DNA of 34,715 nt from an uncultured Alphaproteobacteria bacterium (lineage in GTDB: Bacteria > Pseudomonadota > Alphaproteobacteria > Puniceispirillales > UBA1172). Below, piece by piece: positions 1-7,704 of this stretch. The notes under the pieces were generated by a model that was given only the letters and a program-made list of their open reading frames with translations, was not told where the DNA came from and made no database searches. The first letter of the stretch is position 1. Every line of letters starts with the position of its first letter. A program made the position numbers and the translations under genes. The DNA is taken from the NCBI GenBank assembly GCA_937952245.1, contig CALFYS010000113.1, positions 1-34,715 of the forward strand, written 5' to 3'.

Positions 1-462
1 AGGCGACGCGGGTTTGGTTTTCTTGGCCTTGAATTGTTCTTCTAGGCTTTGCCGTTCAACAGGCGGGTTCAAATAAATGCCCGTGCCGATGATCGCCGCT
101 GACCCCAGAAATGTTACCCCAAGCATGACGCCCAATCTTTTGGCCATACCGCCGGATGATTTCTGTTTTTTTGGTTTTAGTTTTTTCTTTTCAGCAACAA
201 GTTCATCAACGGCGGCGTCCAGCGCTTGCCCTGTTCCTTGAGATGTATCTTGAGATTGGTCTTTGTCGGTGACGTCAGGGGAGGCATCCGGCAAAGCGGT
301 TTCAAAAACATGGCCGCACGCGTGGCAGGCAATATCAACCGTGGTGATCCCCATGGCCATGGCATCTTCCGGCGGCTGATAAACACAAACAGCCTGACAC
401 GATGGGCATTGTGTGCCCGCAAGCGGTCGGTCTGATTGTGGTTGGTCTTCAGGGCTAGTCAT
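1..462 (-). CDS. Zinc-ribbon protein with one membrane segment (N-terminal part, cut by window edge)
   Basis: The frame runs from an ATG at 462 to the left edge without a stop, giving 154 residues of a longer protein. Two CxxC pairs near the start (CPSC around residue 19 and CHAC around residue 43) form a zinc-ribbon of the kind found at the N-terminus of many alphaproteobacterial MJ0042-type proteins. An acidic, Asp/Gln-rich linker follows, then a Lys-rich patch and one hydrophobic stretch (about residues 110-130, GVMLGVTFLGSAAIIGTG), which would anchor the protein in the inner membrane with the ribbon in the cytoplasm. The rest, presumably periplasmic, lies outside the window. The function is unknown. 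A 13-bp palindrome sits just upstream of the start. Confidence is high that this is a real gene and low on its role. Confidence 0.8.
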   Translation of the reverse strand, partial: MTSPEDQPQSDRPLAGTQCPSCQAVCVYQPPEDAMAMGITTVDIACHACGHVFETALPDASPDVTDKDQSQDTSQGTGQALDAAVDELVAEKKKLKPKKQKSSGGMAKRLGVMLGVTFLGSAAIIGTGIYLNPPVERQSLEEQFKAKKTKPASP

Positions 463-478
463 GCCAAAGCGTCCAAAT

Positions 479-491
479 TAAGAAATTCTTA
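479..491. promoter_or_regulatory. 13-bp perfect palindrome upstream of the zinc-ribbon gene
   Basis: TAAGAA-A-TTCTTA reads the same on both strands and lies 17 bases ahead of the minus-strand ATG at 462, inside the AT-rich 116-base gap before the amidase gene. It could be an operator or chance in AT-rich DNA. No regulator is identified. Confidence 0.25.
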
Positions 492-578
492 TATTACAAT
501 AATTTAATGTTTTAGGGGATCGCCCGCAAGAAGGCAAAATGAAATCTTTCGCATGATCTTATTTTATGGTGAGGATTT

Positions 579-1997
579 TCACGTCAAATTGGGGCGTTGA
601 TCCCAGAAGGCGTAGTGTCTTTCAAAGGCTCTTGCGGCGCGCAGCAAAAGCGCCTCGCTAAACGGCTTGCCCACCAATTGAATTGAAAGCGGCAATCCAT
701 TTTGGTCCAGCCCAATCGGCACGACCACCACTGGCAGGCCTAAGAAATTAAAGGGCCGCGTGTTATGGCCAATGCGCTGCATCAACGGCGCGGCATCGGG
801 CTTTGCGCCTATATCGCTGGCGCTGATGGTTGGCAATAAAAACGGCCAAACCGGCGTGATTAATAGATCGCAATCGCTGAACACATCATGGATAAATCGG
901 CTGGCCATATCCGCCCGCAATTGCCGTAATTTCTGCACCTCACGGTCTTCGGCATGAATGCCTGTGATCACCCGCATGACGGTTTGATCGTTCATGTCGT
1001 GATGATGAGCCTCCACCGTATCAAGATGGCGTTCCGCCGCCTCGCTGGCGATCAGCATGACGTTCAGCGTATTGGCCAAATCCATATCAGGGATGGTGAG
1101 GGAGCGGATCGCGCCCCCTAATTTGGCGGCATCTTGGAAAACAGCTTCAACCGCATCAGCCACCGGCGCATCAACACCGGTCAGGAAATAATCTTCGGCA
1201 CGGGCAATCCTGAGCCCTGAAAGCCCGTCTTCAAATTCTTGCCGCCAATCGCCGATTGCGGATTGGCCATTATTAATGGAACCCGCTTCAAGCGATAGAG
1301 GATCACGCGGGTCATAGCCAGCAATCGCCTCCAGCATGATCGCCGCGTCTTCCACGCTGCGGGTTAATGGCCCTGATGTATCGAGCGATTTGGACAAGGG
1401 GAAAATTCCATGACGGCTGACAAGACCATGGCTAGGTTTAATCCCCACAAGCCCGCAAGCGGCGGCGGGCAAGCGAATTGACCCCCCTGTATCACTGCCG
1501 AGCGAGGCTGGAATAACGCCAGCGGCCACCATGGCGGCAGAACCAGAAGACGACCCGCCGCAAATATAATCTTGCCCCCACGGATTTTTGGGTGTGCCGG
1601 CGTAATCATTATGCCCGGTTACGCCTAAGGCGAATTCAACGGAAACAAGCCGCCCGCAATCAATCGCCCCGCTGTCATCCAATCGGCTGATGGTATGGGC
1701 GGTTTCAGTGGCGATCTGCCCTTGATGGGTTTTCGACCCGCCTTCATCAGGCCAGCCTTGGCGGTTGTACAATTCCTTATGGGCAAGCGGCACGCCCGCC
1801 AAGGGATGGTCAGGATGTTGGGGCGGTTTTTCAGCCTGCTCAAGGGCAAACTCCCGATCCAGATAAACCAGCGCATCAAGGGCTTTGCCTGTTGCGGCTA
1901 AATCATCAAGCACGTCATGGGTCATCGCCACCCGTTCTTCTGGGGTGTTGGCCTGGTCATGCAATTGGGTGATGGATTGATAGCGTCTGTCGGTCAT
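579..1997 (-). CDS. Amidase-signature family amidohydrolase
   Basis: A 472-residue amidase-signature enzyme that hydrolyses a carboxamide to acid plus ammonia or amine; the substrate is not known. The Ser-cisSer-Lys triad is visible: Lys74 in PLAHKELYN, the cis-serine in GGSSSGSAA (residues 147-155), and the nucleophile Ser173 in GSDTGGSIRLPAA. The C-terminal part has the family's usual PVVVVPIGL and LSIQLVGKPF segments. Length is normal. Its ATG overlaps the stop of the small upstream gene by 4 bases (ATGA), so the two are translationally coupled and probably form one unit. Relatives include GatA, AtzE (1-carboxybiuret hydrolase) and indoleacetamide or aryl amidases. The paired small protein makes an AtzE/GatA-like arrangement attractive, but that is inference. 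No Glu-tRNA partner (gatB) is present. Confidence 0.92.
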   Translation of the reverse strand: MTDRRYQSITQLHDQANTPEERVAMTHDVLDDLAATGKALDALVYLDREFALEQAEKPPQHPDHPLAGVPLAHKELYNRQGWPDEGGSKTHQGQIATETAHTISRLDDSGAIDCGRLVSVEFALGVTGHNDYAGTPKNPWGQDYICGGSSSGSAAMVAAGVIPASLGSDTGGSIRLPAAACGLVGIKPSHGLVSRHGIFPLSKSLDTSGPLTRSVEDAAIMLEAIAGYDPRDPLSLEAGSINNGQSAIGDWRQEFEDGLSGLRIARAEDYFLTGVDAPVADAVEAVFQDAAKLGGAIRSLTIPDMDLANTLNVMLIASEAAERHLDTVEAHHHDMNDQTVMRVITGIHAEDREVQKLRQLRADMASRFIHDVFSDCDLLITPVWPFLLPTISASDIGAKPDAAPLMQRIGHNTRPFNFLGLPVVVVPIGLDQNGLPLSIQLVGKPFSEALLLRAARAFERHYAFWDQRPNLT

Positions 1998-2176
1998 GAT
2001 GGGATATGCCGTTGATAGACGCTGTTCAAATCATCTTGGCCCAGCGTGTCGTCATCAATCGCGGCTAATGTTTGCCGCCAATGGTCAAAAGTGGTGGCGG
2101 TTTGGGTGATGAAATGGTCATCCAATCCCGCGTCCTTCAGCCGATCAATCGGTGATTTTTTTGTTTTCTTGTCCAT
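1994..2176 (-). CDS. Small protein coupled to the amidase, possible AtzG/GatC-like partner
   Basis: A 60-residue, charged, soluble protein (MDKKTKKSPIDRLKDAGLDD...) directly before the amidase, with the amidase ATG overlapping its stop by 4 bases. In the cyanuric-acid operon the amidase AtzE has a tiny GatC-like partner, AtzG, also encoded beside it, and members of that family (DUF4089) sit next to amidases elsewhere. Size, order, coupling and a predicted helical hairpin (around TTFDHWRQTLAAID) fit such a role. I cannot show sequence homology by eye, so this is a contextual guess. It may instead be an unrelated small protein. The intergenic region to the divergent dehydrogenase gene carries a 12-bp tandem repeat. 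Confidence 0.6.
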   Translation of the reverse strand: MDKKTKKSPIDRLKDAGLDDHFITQTATTFDHWRQTLAAIDDDTLGQDDLNSVYQRHIPS

Positions 2177-2209
2177 AATCTATCAATATAGGCTGATCCT
2201 AACCCTGAC

Positions 2210-2243
2210 AAGAGTGATGGCAAGAGTGATCATAAGTGATGGC
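2210..2243. repeat. Three tandem copies of a 12-bp unit in a divergent promoter region
   Basis: AAGAGTGATGGC (2210-2221), AAGAGTGATCAT (2222-2233) and a shortened AAGTGATGGC (2234-2243) follow each other without gaps, between the minus-strand small protein/amidase pair and the plus-strand dehydrogenase. In-phase short repeats between divergent genes often bind a regulator. No regulator gene lies next to them, and slippage during replication would also explain them. Confidence 0.5.
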
Positions 2244-2335
2244 AAAACAGATGAATTTCATTTGCAAATTTTGATATTGCGGGCAAAATTCATCACCTTC
2301 AATAAAGGCTCGCATATTCAGAAAAAGGCGCATCC

Positions 2336-3454
2336 ATGACCACAATCATTTCAGACAACAGCATTCCGGATGTCATGAAAGCCATGGTGTTAAAAGGCCA
2401 CGGCGGGCTTGATCAATTGGTTTGGCATGAAGATTGGCCAGTGCCTCAACCCCAAGCGGGTGAAGTGTTGATCCGTGTTGCCGCTTGCGGGTTGAATAAT
2501 ACCGATATTAACACCCGTTCCGGCTGGTATTCCAAAGATGTTAAAAGCGGCATTGATGCAGGCGGGGCAAGCGGGTTTGATGCCGCCGATGATAACAGCG
2601 GCAGTTGGTCATCAAACGCCATCACCTTTCCTCGTATTCAAGGGGCTGATGTCACGGGTCATATCGTGGCCGTCGGTGAAGGCGTGGATCAGCGGCGGGT
2701 CGGCGCGCGGATTTTGGTTGACCCGTGGATCTTAACCTCATCATGGCAAAATCCTGACCAAGCGATTTATTTCGGTTCCGAATGTGATGGCGGTTATGCT
2801 GAATACACCACCATCAAATCAGAAAACGCCCTCAGCATTGAAACTGATTTAAGCGATGCGGAATTGGCGACCTTCTCATGCGCTTTATCCACCGCTGAAA
2901 ATCTGGTCAATCGCACAGGCTTAAAGCCGGGGGAAACGGTGGTGATCGCTGGCGCCTCCGGCGGGGTCGGCAGTTACGCCTGTCAATTGAGCAGATTAAG
3001 AGGCGCGCGGGTTATCGCGCTGGCATCCGCCTCCAAGAAAGACGCGCTCTTGGCCCTAGGGGTTGATCACGTGATTGATCGCAACAGCCCAGATTTAAAA
3101 CAAGAGATCAGGGAGGCCGCTGGCGGTTCAGTTCATGTGGCGCTTGATGTGGTGGGCGGGTTTATGACCCCAATTTTATTGGATGTGCTTTCGCCTTTTG
3201 GTCGGTATTCATCTTCAGGGGCGATCGCAGGGCCGATGATTGATTTTGATTTGCGCGCCTTGGTTTATAAAGATTTGCAAATGACAGGGGCGACGATTGT
3301 TCCGCCGGGGACAATGGGGCGGCTGGTGCATCTGATTGAACGAGGGGCGATTAAGCCTAGTCTGGCGGCGAGTTACCCCTTGTCTGACCTGCATCAAGCG
3401 CAAACCGCGTTTATGGAAAAAGCGTATAGCGGCAATATTGTTGTGACCTGCTGA
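2336..3454 (+). CDS. Medium-chain dehydrogenase/reductase (zinc-type alcohol dehydrogenase or quinone-oxidoreductase-like)
   Basis: A 372-residue MDR-superfamily NAD(P)-dependent oxidoreductase. The N-terminal GroES-like domain shows VRVAACGLNNTDINTR-type sequence and the conserved GADVTGHIVAVGEGVD segment. The Rossmann domain carries AGASGGVGSYACQL (around residue 205), whose AxGGVG pattern binds the nucleotide. The four-cysteine structural zinc lobe of classical alcohol dehydrogenases is absent, and an acidic insertion near residues 60-75 (GFDAADDNSGS) is unusual. An AAGG ribosome-binding site lies 8 bases before the ATG. It precedes an enolase-superfamily gene by 32 bases on the same strand, so the two probably form an operon. 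The substrate is unknown; the quinone oxidoreductase and alcohol dehydrogenase subfamilies cannot be told apart here. Confidence 0.88.
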   Translation: MTTIISDNSIPDVMKAMVLKGHGGLDQLVWHEDWPVPQPQAGEVLIRVAACGLNNTDINTRSGWYSKDVKSGIDAGGASGFDAADDNSGSWSSNAITFPRIQGADVTGHIVAVGEGVDQRRVGARILVDPWILTSSWQNPDQAIYFGSECDGGYAEYTTIKSENALSIETDLSDAELATFSCALSTAENLVNRTGLKPGETVVIAGASGGVGSYACQLSRLRGARVIALASASKKDALLALGVDHVIDRNSPDLKQEIREAAGGSVHVALDVVGGFMTPILLDVLSPFGRYSSSGAIAGPMIDFDLRALVYKDLQMTGATIVPPGTMGRLVHLIERGAIKPSLAASYPLSDLHQAQTAFMEKAYSGNIVVTC

Positions 3455-3486
3455 ACAGGCCAAAAGAATTCCAGAAGGATAAAGCC

Positions 3487-4596
3487 ATGAAGATTACCGC
3501 CATCCGTGTGTACAAAACCCCATTGCCCTATGTTGATGGGATTTACAAATGGGGCGCTGGGAATGCCATTGAAATTGCCCAAGCCAGTGTTGTTGAAATT
3601 GAAACCGACGCAGGCTTGATCGGCGTTGGTGAATTTACCCCTTGCGGCGAAAATTACATCGAAGGGTATTCCGAAGGGGTGGAGGCCGCCGCCCGTATGT
3701 TGGCCCCGCAATTGTTAGGCCAAGACCCACGTCAGGTTTATGCCATTGAACGGATTATGGATAACACCATCCTTGGTCATGCTTATGCGAAATCGCCTTT
3801 TGATAACGCCTGCTGGGATATTTTAGGCCAAGCCACAGGCCAACCGCTTTGGATGCTGTTGGGCGGCAAATTAACCGATGGCGCGCCGATGTATCGCGTT
3901 GCCCCGCAAGCCGCCCCCGATGAAATGAAACATCAAATGGAAAAGCTCAGGGATCGCGGCTACAGCCAGTTTCAGATCAAAGTGGGGGCGGATTACATCA
4001 GCGATATTGAGCGGATCAAGCAAACCGTCCCGTTTTTAAAACCCGGCGAAAAAGCCTTTGCCGATGCCAATCAAGGCTGGACAGTGGATCAGGCCCTAAG
4101 TGTTGCCAAAGCCACGAAAGATTTGGATTTCATCCTTGAACAACCGTGTAAAACCTATGAGGAATGCCAACAGGTGCGGCGGCGCATTGATCACATCATG
4201 AAATTGGATGAATGTATTACTGATATGCGGATGGTTCACCGCGTCATCGAAGACCGAGGGGCGGAAATCATTTGCCTGAAAATTTCCAAACAAGGCGGGT
4301 TATCAAAAGCCAAGCGGATGCGCGACGTGCTGGTGGATCATCGTTTTAAAGTCGTGGCAGAAGATACATGGGGTGGTGAGATTGTATCAGCGGCGGTGGC
4401 GCATTTCGCCGCGTCAACACCGCCGGAGTTTTTGGTCAATGCCACGGATTTGCATCTCTATAACACGCGCTCCACAGGCACGCCCGGGCCGGTGACAAAA
4501 GATGGTAAAATCTTTGCGCCGGATACCCCCGGTCTTGGGGTGAAGCCTGATTACGACAGCCTTGGCGCGCCAGTATTTGAAATGAAATCTTCATAA
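3487..4596 (+). CDS. Enolase-superfamily enzyme, mandelate racemase/muconate lactonizing subgroup (hydroxyproline dehydratase/epimerase-like)
   Basis: A 369-residue mandelate racemase/muconate lactonizing enzyme. The capping domain is N-terminal; the barrel carries Lys165 (QFQIKVG), the metal ligands Asp193 (FADANQGW), Glu218 (ILEQP) and Asp241/Glu242 (LDEC), and the second catalytic base Lys265 (ICLKISKQGG). Having lysines on both sides of the active site is typical of amino-acid racemases/epimerases and of cis-3-hydroxyproline dehydratase. The GHAYAKSPFDNACWDI segment closely recalls cis-3-hydroxy-L-proline dehydratase and hydroxyproline-betaine 2-epimerase (HpbD). Exact chemistry and substrate are inference. 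An AAGGA ribosome-binding site lies 8 bases upstream. It is the second gene after the MDR dehydrogenase and is followed by phoR. Confidence 0.88.
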   Translation: MKITAIRVYKTPLPYVDGIYKWGAGNAIEIAQASVVEIETDAGLIGVGEFTPCGENYIEGYSEGVEAAARMLAPQLLGQDPRQVYAIERIMDNTILGHAYAKSPFDNACWDILGQATGQPLWMLLGGKLTDGAPMYRVAPQAAPDEMKHQMEKLRDRGYSQFQIKVGADYISDIERIKQTVPFLKPGEKAFADANQGWTVDQALSVAKATKDLDFILEQPCKTYEECQQVRRRIDHIMKLDECITDMRMVHRVIEDRGAEIICLKISKQGGLSKAKRMRDVLVDHRFKVVAEDTWGGEIVSAAVAHFAASTPPEFLVNATDLHLYNTRSTGTPGPVTKDGKIFAPDTPGLGVKPDYDSLGAPVFEMKSS

Positions 4597-4641
4597 ACTA
4601 TTGTTAGAGTAATTAATCTTTTTAACCCCAGCAGGTGACCC

Positions 4642-5688
4642 ATGGCAGCAACACCCATCGGACATGATGAACAAGTGACCAAAGGATTGGGTCAATTGCT
4701 TGATGATGGTTTCATTATGTTGAATATGTCGCAAGAGATTGTCATGGCCAATGCCATGGCAACGCGCTATTTGGGTGAAAATCTGGTGGGGCAAAAGGCG
4801 GAAGATGTATTGATCGCGCCGCAATTCATGGATGATTTCAACACTTGCGTTGACCATCAGCAGACCGTTGAGTTTCTTGCGGGGGCTGAACAAGATAGAC
4901 GCCAGCATTATCGCATCCGGATGCGGATGCTGGATGATGACGTCATTGGCTTGCTGATTATGGATATGACGCTGCAACATAATTTAGAAAAAGTCCGCCG
5001 TGATTTTGTCGCCAATGTTAGCCATGAGTTGCGCTCGCCCTTGACCTCTTTGATCGGGTTTATTGAAACCATGCAAAGCTCTATGGAGATTGATGCCGCG
5101 GCGCAGAAAAAGTTTTTGGGCATTATGGATGAAGAAGCCCGCAGGATGTCACGCTTGATTGATGATTTGCTTTCCTTGTCGCGAGTCGAAACCGAAGAGC
5201 ATATCTCACCGGAAGATCAAGTGGCGGTGGATCAAGTGGTGAAATCTGTGATCACCTCTGTTTCTAACCGCGCCAATAAGACTGACCGTGCTATTTTTTT
5301 CCGCGATCAATCCGGTTTAGGGCTTGATCAAATCATGATGCACGGTGACCACGATGAGTTGATGGAAGTTTTCCATAACCTTTTGGATAACGCGTTGAAA
5401 TATGGTTATGAGAAAACGGATGTTGATGTTGTCATGACCGCGCCTGATGACCAGTCCATTTCGTTTTCCATTATCAATCAAGGCGAGGGGATTGACGAGC
5501 AGCATTTATCACGGCTGACCGAACGCTTTTACCGTGCTGATAAAAGCAGATCGCGGCAACTGGGGGGGACAGGTCTGGGCTTGGCGATTGTGAAGCATAT
5601 TATCAACCGCCACCGCGGCACGATCCATATTGAAAGTGAATTGAATAAGGAAACGCGTTTCACCGTGACCTTGCCGCGAATCGCTTGA
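4642..5688 (+). CDS. phoR: Phosphate-regulon sensor histidine kinase PhoR, apparently soluble
   Basis: A 348-residue histidine kinase that would phosphorylate PhoB when phosphate is scarce. Residues 10-115 look like a PAS domain (DDGFIMLNMSQEIVMANAMA). The H-box FVANVSHELRSPLTSLIGF puts the phospho-accepting histidine at residue 128, and its form is typical of PhoR. The N-box (HNLLDNALKYG) and glycine boxes (NQGEGI, GGTGLGLAIVKHI) complete the ATPase domain. The first 120 residues contain no membrane-spanning stretch, whereas most PhoR proteins have one or two; only 45 bases separate the ATG from the previous gene, so a longer start is not available. An AGGTG site precedes the ATG. It lies 85 bases before phoB; PhoU and PstSCAB are expected partners. 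Confidence 0.9.
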   Translation: MAATPIGHDEQVTKGLGQLLDDGFIMLNMSQEIVMANAMATRYLGENLVGQKAEDVLIAPQFMDDFNTCVDHQQTVEFLAGAEQDRRQHYRIRMRMLDDDVIGLLIMDMTLQHNLEKVRRDFVANVSHELRSPLTSLIGFIETMQSSMEIDAAAQKKFLGIMDEEARRMSRLIDDLLSLSRVETEEHISPEDQVAVDQVVKSVITSVSNRANKTDRAIFFRDQSGLGLDQIMMHGDHDELMEVFHNLLDNALKYGYEKTDVDVVMTAPDDQSISFSIINQGEGIDEQHLSRLTERFYRADKSRSRQLGGTGLGLAIVKHIINRHRGTIHIESELNKETRFTVTLPRIA

Positions 5689-5722
5689 TTCCAATAGATT
5701 GCGATTAATGCACAACACCTGA

Positions 5723-5740
5723 CTGTCACATCAGTGTCAC
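5723..5740 (+). promoter_or_regulatory. Pho box and -10 element upstream of phoB
   Basis: CTGTCACATCAGTGTCAC consists of two 7-base half-sites (CTGTCAC, GTGTCAC) repeated every 11 bases, the geometry of PhoB binding sites. A perfect TATAAT follows at 5749-5754, 8 bases after the box, so the Pho box takes the place of a -35 element as in known PhoB-activated promoters. This predicts that phoB, and probably pstS downstream, is induced by its own product in phosphate starvation. Confidence 0.8.
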
Positions 5741-5785
5741 ATTCATCTTATAATTTAATCAGAATGATTTATATTGGGGATGGAT

Positions 5786-6526
5786 ATGAATTTCGTTAAT
5801 ATTGAGCAAAGATTGATGACAATACGTGTTCTTATTGCCGATGATGAGCAGAATCAGCTGGAATTGCTGTCCTTTAATCTCACGCAGAACGGCTATTCTG
5901 TGACCACCGCGTCCGATGGTCAGGAGGCGTTGGATCGCGCTGAAGAATTATTGCCTGATATTATTATTCTCGATTGGATGATGCCTCGCATGTCAGGGAT
6001 AGATGTCTGCCGGCATTTGCGCGCTATGCCAGAGACCAAAGATATTCCCATCATTATGTTGAGCGCCCGCGGTGAAGAAGGTGACCGTACGCTTGGGCTT
6101 GATGTCGGCGCGGATGATTACATGACCAAGCCGTTTTCACCACGTGAATTGGTCGCGCGAGTCAGGGCGGTGTTGCGGCGGTCGCGCCCATCATTAATGA
6201 GCGATGTGCTGGAATTCGAAGATCTGAAATTATTTCCAGCCAGCAAAACCGTAGAACGTGACGGTGAAGCCATCGCCTTAGGGCCGAAAGAATTTAAAAT
6301 CTTGTCATTATTATTAGAACGCCCGGGGCAAGTTTATAGCCGCAATCAGTTGCTGGATCATGTTTGGGGGCACGGGGTTTATGTTGAAGACCGCACGGTT
6401 GATGTTCATCTCAGCCGTTTGCGGAAAGCCCTCAATACACGCAAAGGCCGTGGCGCTGACCGTCCTGATTTAATTCGGACTGTGCGCGGAAGCGGTTATG
6501 CCTTGATGGCCAACCAGCCTCAATAA
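5786..6526 (+). CDS. phoB: Phosphate-regulon response regulator PhoB
   Basis: An OmpR/PhoB-family regulator of about 236-246 residues. The receiver domain begins at RVLIADDE and its phospho-acceptor is the Asp in IIILDWMMP (Asp53 counted from the ATG at 5816). The conserved Lys of MTKPFSPRELVARVRAVLRR closes the receiver. The C-terminal winged helix shows GPKEFKILSLLLERPGQVYSR and RTVDVHLSRLRKAL. Start choice is uncertain: ATG 5786 has GGGG 6 bases upstream, while ATG 5816 gives the usual PhoB N-terminus (MTIRVLIADDE) with a weaker ribosome-binding site; a TTG at 5774 is also in frame. A Pho box and TATAAT lie just upstream, indicating autoregulation. The next gene, pstS, starts 88 bases on. 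Confidence 0.95.
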   Translation: MNFVNIEQRLMTIRVLIADDEQNQLELLSFNLTQNGYSVTTASDGQEALDRAEELLPDIIILDWMMPRMSGIDVCRHLRAMPETKDIPIIMLSARGEEGDRTLGLDVGADDYMTKPFSPRELVARVRAVLRRSRPSLMSDVLEFEDLKLFPASKTVERDGEAIALGPKEFKILSLLLERPGQVYSRNQLLDHVWGHGVYVEDRTVDVHLSRLRKALNTRKGRGADRPDLIRTVRGSGYALMANQPQ

Positions 6527-6614
6527 AAAATCAGAAAATTTTATTCCTTCATAGAACTGTAACATTTGATGTTTAAAACAACATCACTCGCATATTTTCT
6601 ACAAGGAGTTTCCC

Positions 6615-7637
6615 ATGCGTATCACACATATCATTGCTGGTCTGGCTATGTCAGTCGCCGTTGTTGGTGCTGCCCATGCCCGTGACCAAATTTCCATTGT
6701 TGGGTCATCTACAGTTTACCCTTTTGCAACAATCGTTGCTGAAAAATTTGGTCAGTCATCTGGTTTCAAAACACCAGTGATCGAATCAACAGGTTCTGGT
6801 GGCGGCATGAAGCTTTTCTGTGCCGGTGTTGGTCTTGAGCATCCGGACATTACCAACGCTTCACGCGCCATGAAGTCAAAAGAAGCCAAGTTATGCGAAT
6901 CAAATGGTGTTGAGTTCCAAGAATTTATCGTTGGGAATGACGGTCTGGCCTTTGCCAATGCAAATACAGCGCAGAAGTTTGAAATTTCAATCGCCCATAT
7001 CGCAGCAGCCTTGGCGGCTGAACTGCCAGGTGGTGGCGTATCAAATGTCTCAAACATGGGTGCTAACCAACTTATGACTTGGGATCAGGTTGATGAATTT
7101 GTTGCAATGCGCGGTGGGGCAAAAGTAGGTCTGCCAAACTTGCCTATCTCTGTGATGGTGCCTCCTCCAACCTCTGGTACACGTGATGCAACGGGCTCAT
7201 TGTTCATGAAGAACGGTTTCAAAAAATTGGGCATCGAAGGCAAAGGTTATAAGAACCTGCGTGAAGATGGTTTGGCCATTGAAATGGGTGAAAATGACGC
7301 GCTGATAGTTGAAAAGCTTGTTGCTGATCCAAATATGTTCGGAATCTTTGGTTTTTCATTCTTTGATCAGAATCGCGATAAGGTTCAGGCATCTATCGTT
7401 GACGGTGTCGAGTTGAATTTTGACAACATTGCGTCTTACGAATATCCAGGCGCGCGTCCATTGTTCTTCTATGTCAAAAAGCAGCACGTTGGTGTTGTTC
7501 CAGGCATGAAAGAATTTATCAATGAATTCGTCTCTGAAAAGGCCATGGGTATTGACGGCTATCTGTTCCCAGCCGGTCTTGTGCCACTGTCAGAAGAAGA
7601 CTTTGCTAAGCAGGCCGCTGCTCGCGATAGCCTCTAA
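6615..7637 (+). CDS. pstS: Phosphate ABC transporter periplasmic phosphate-binding protein PstS
   Basis: A 340-residue substrate-binding protein. A signal peptide with predicted cleavage after AHA (residue 22) leads into DQISIVGSSTVYPFATIVAEKFG, the phosphate-binding SSTVYP loop. Other ligand motifs are STGSGGGMKLFC (about 50-60), ASRAMKSKE and PPTSGTRDATGSLF (around 180). Length fits the longer PstS form common in alphaproteobacteria. A strong AAGGAG site precedes the ATG. The coding sequence is richer in A/T than its neighbours, consistent with a highly expressed gene. A strong intrinsic terminator follows the stop, so most transcripts probably end here and the binding protein is made in excess over the membrane subunits. 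No second clear Pho box is seen in the 88 bases after phoB. Confidence 0.96.
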   Translation: MRITHIIAGLAMSVAVVGAAHARDQISIVGSSTVYPFATIVAEKFGQSSGFKTPVIESTGSGGGMKLFCAGVGLEHPDITNASRAMKSKEAKLCESNGVEFQEFIVGNDGLAFANANTAQKFEISIAHIAAALAAELPGGGVSNVSNMGANQLMTWDQVDEFVAMRGGAKVGLPNLPISVMVPPPTSGTRDATGSLFMKNGFKKLGIEGKGYKNLREDGLAIEMGENDALIVEKLVADPNMFGIFGFSFFDQNRDKVQASIVDGVELNFDNIASYEYPGARPLFFYVKKQHVGVVPGMKEFINEFVSEKAMGIDGYLFPAGLVPLSEEDFAKQAAARDSL

Positions 7638-7651
7638 GTCTTGACTAATCT

Positions 7652-7688
7652 TTAGTGTTGCCGGATAGTCCGGCAACACTAATTTTTT
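7652..7688 (+). terminator. Rho-independent terminator between pstS and pstC
   Basis: A perfect 14-bp stem (7652-7665 with 7669-7682, containing GTGTTGCCGGA) with a 3-base TAG loop is followed by six T residues at 7683-7688. It lies 14 bases after the pstS stop and 16 before pstC. The position predicts partial termination, giving a high ratio of PstS to the permease subunits. Confidence 0.9.
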
Positions 7689-7704
7689 AATTTGGATCCT
7701 AAAC

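Noticed and set aside
2046..2339. 97-residue plus-strand open frame ahead of the dehydrogenase
   Set aside because: It overlaps the small amidase-partner gene in antisense and the divergent promoter region; its sequence shows no domain.
6557..6574. Possible second Pho box before pstS
   Set aside because: CTGTAAC resembles one half-site, but the second position 11 bases later (GATGTTT) does not fit, so I do not call it.
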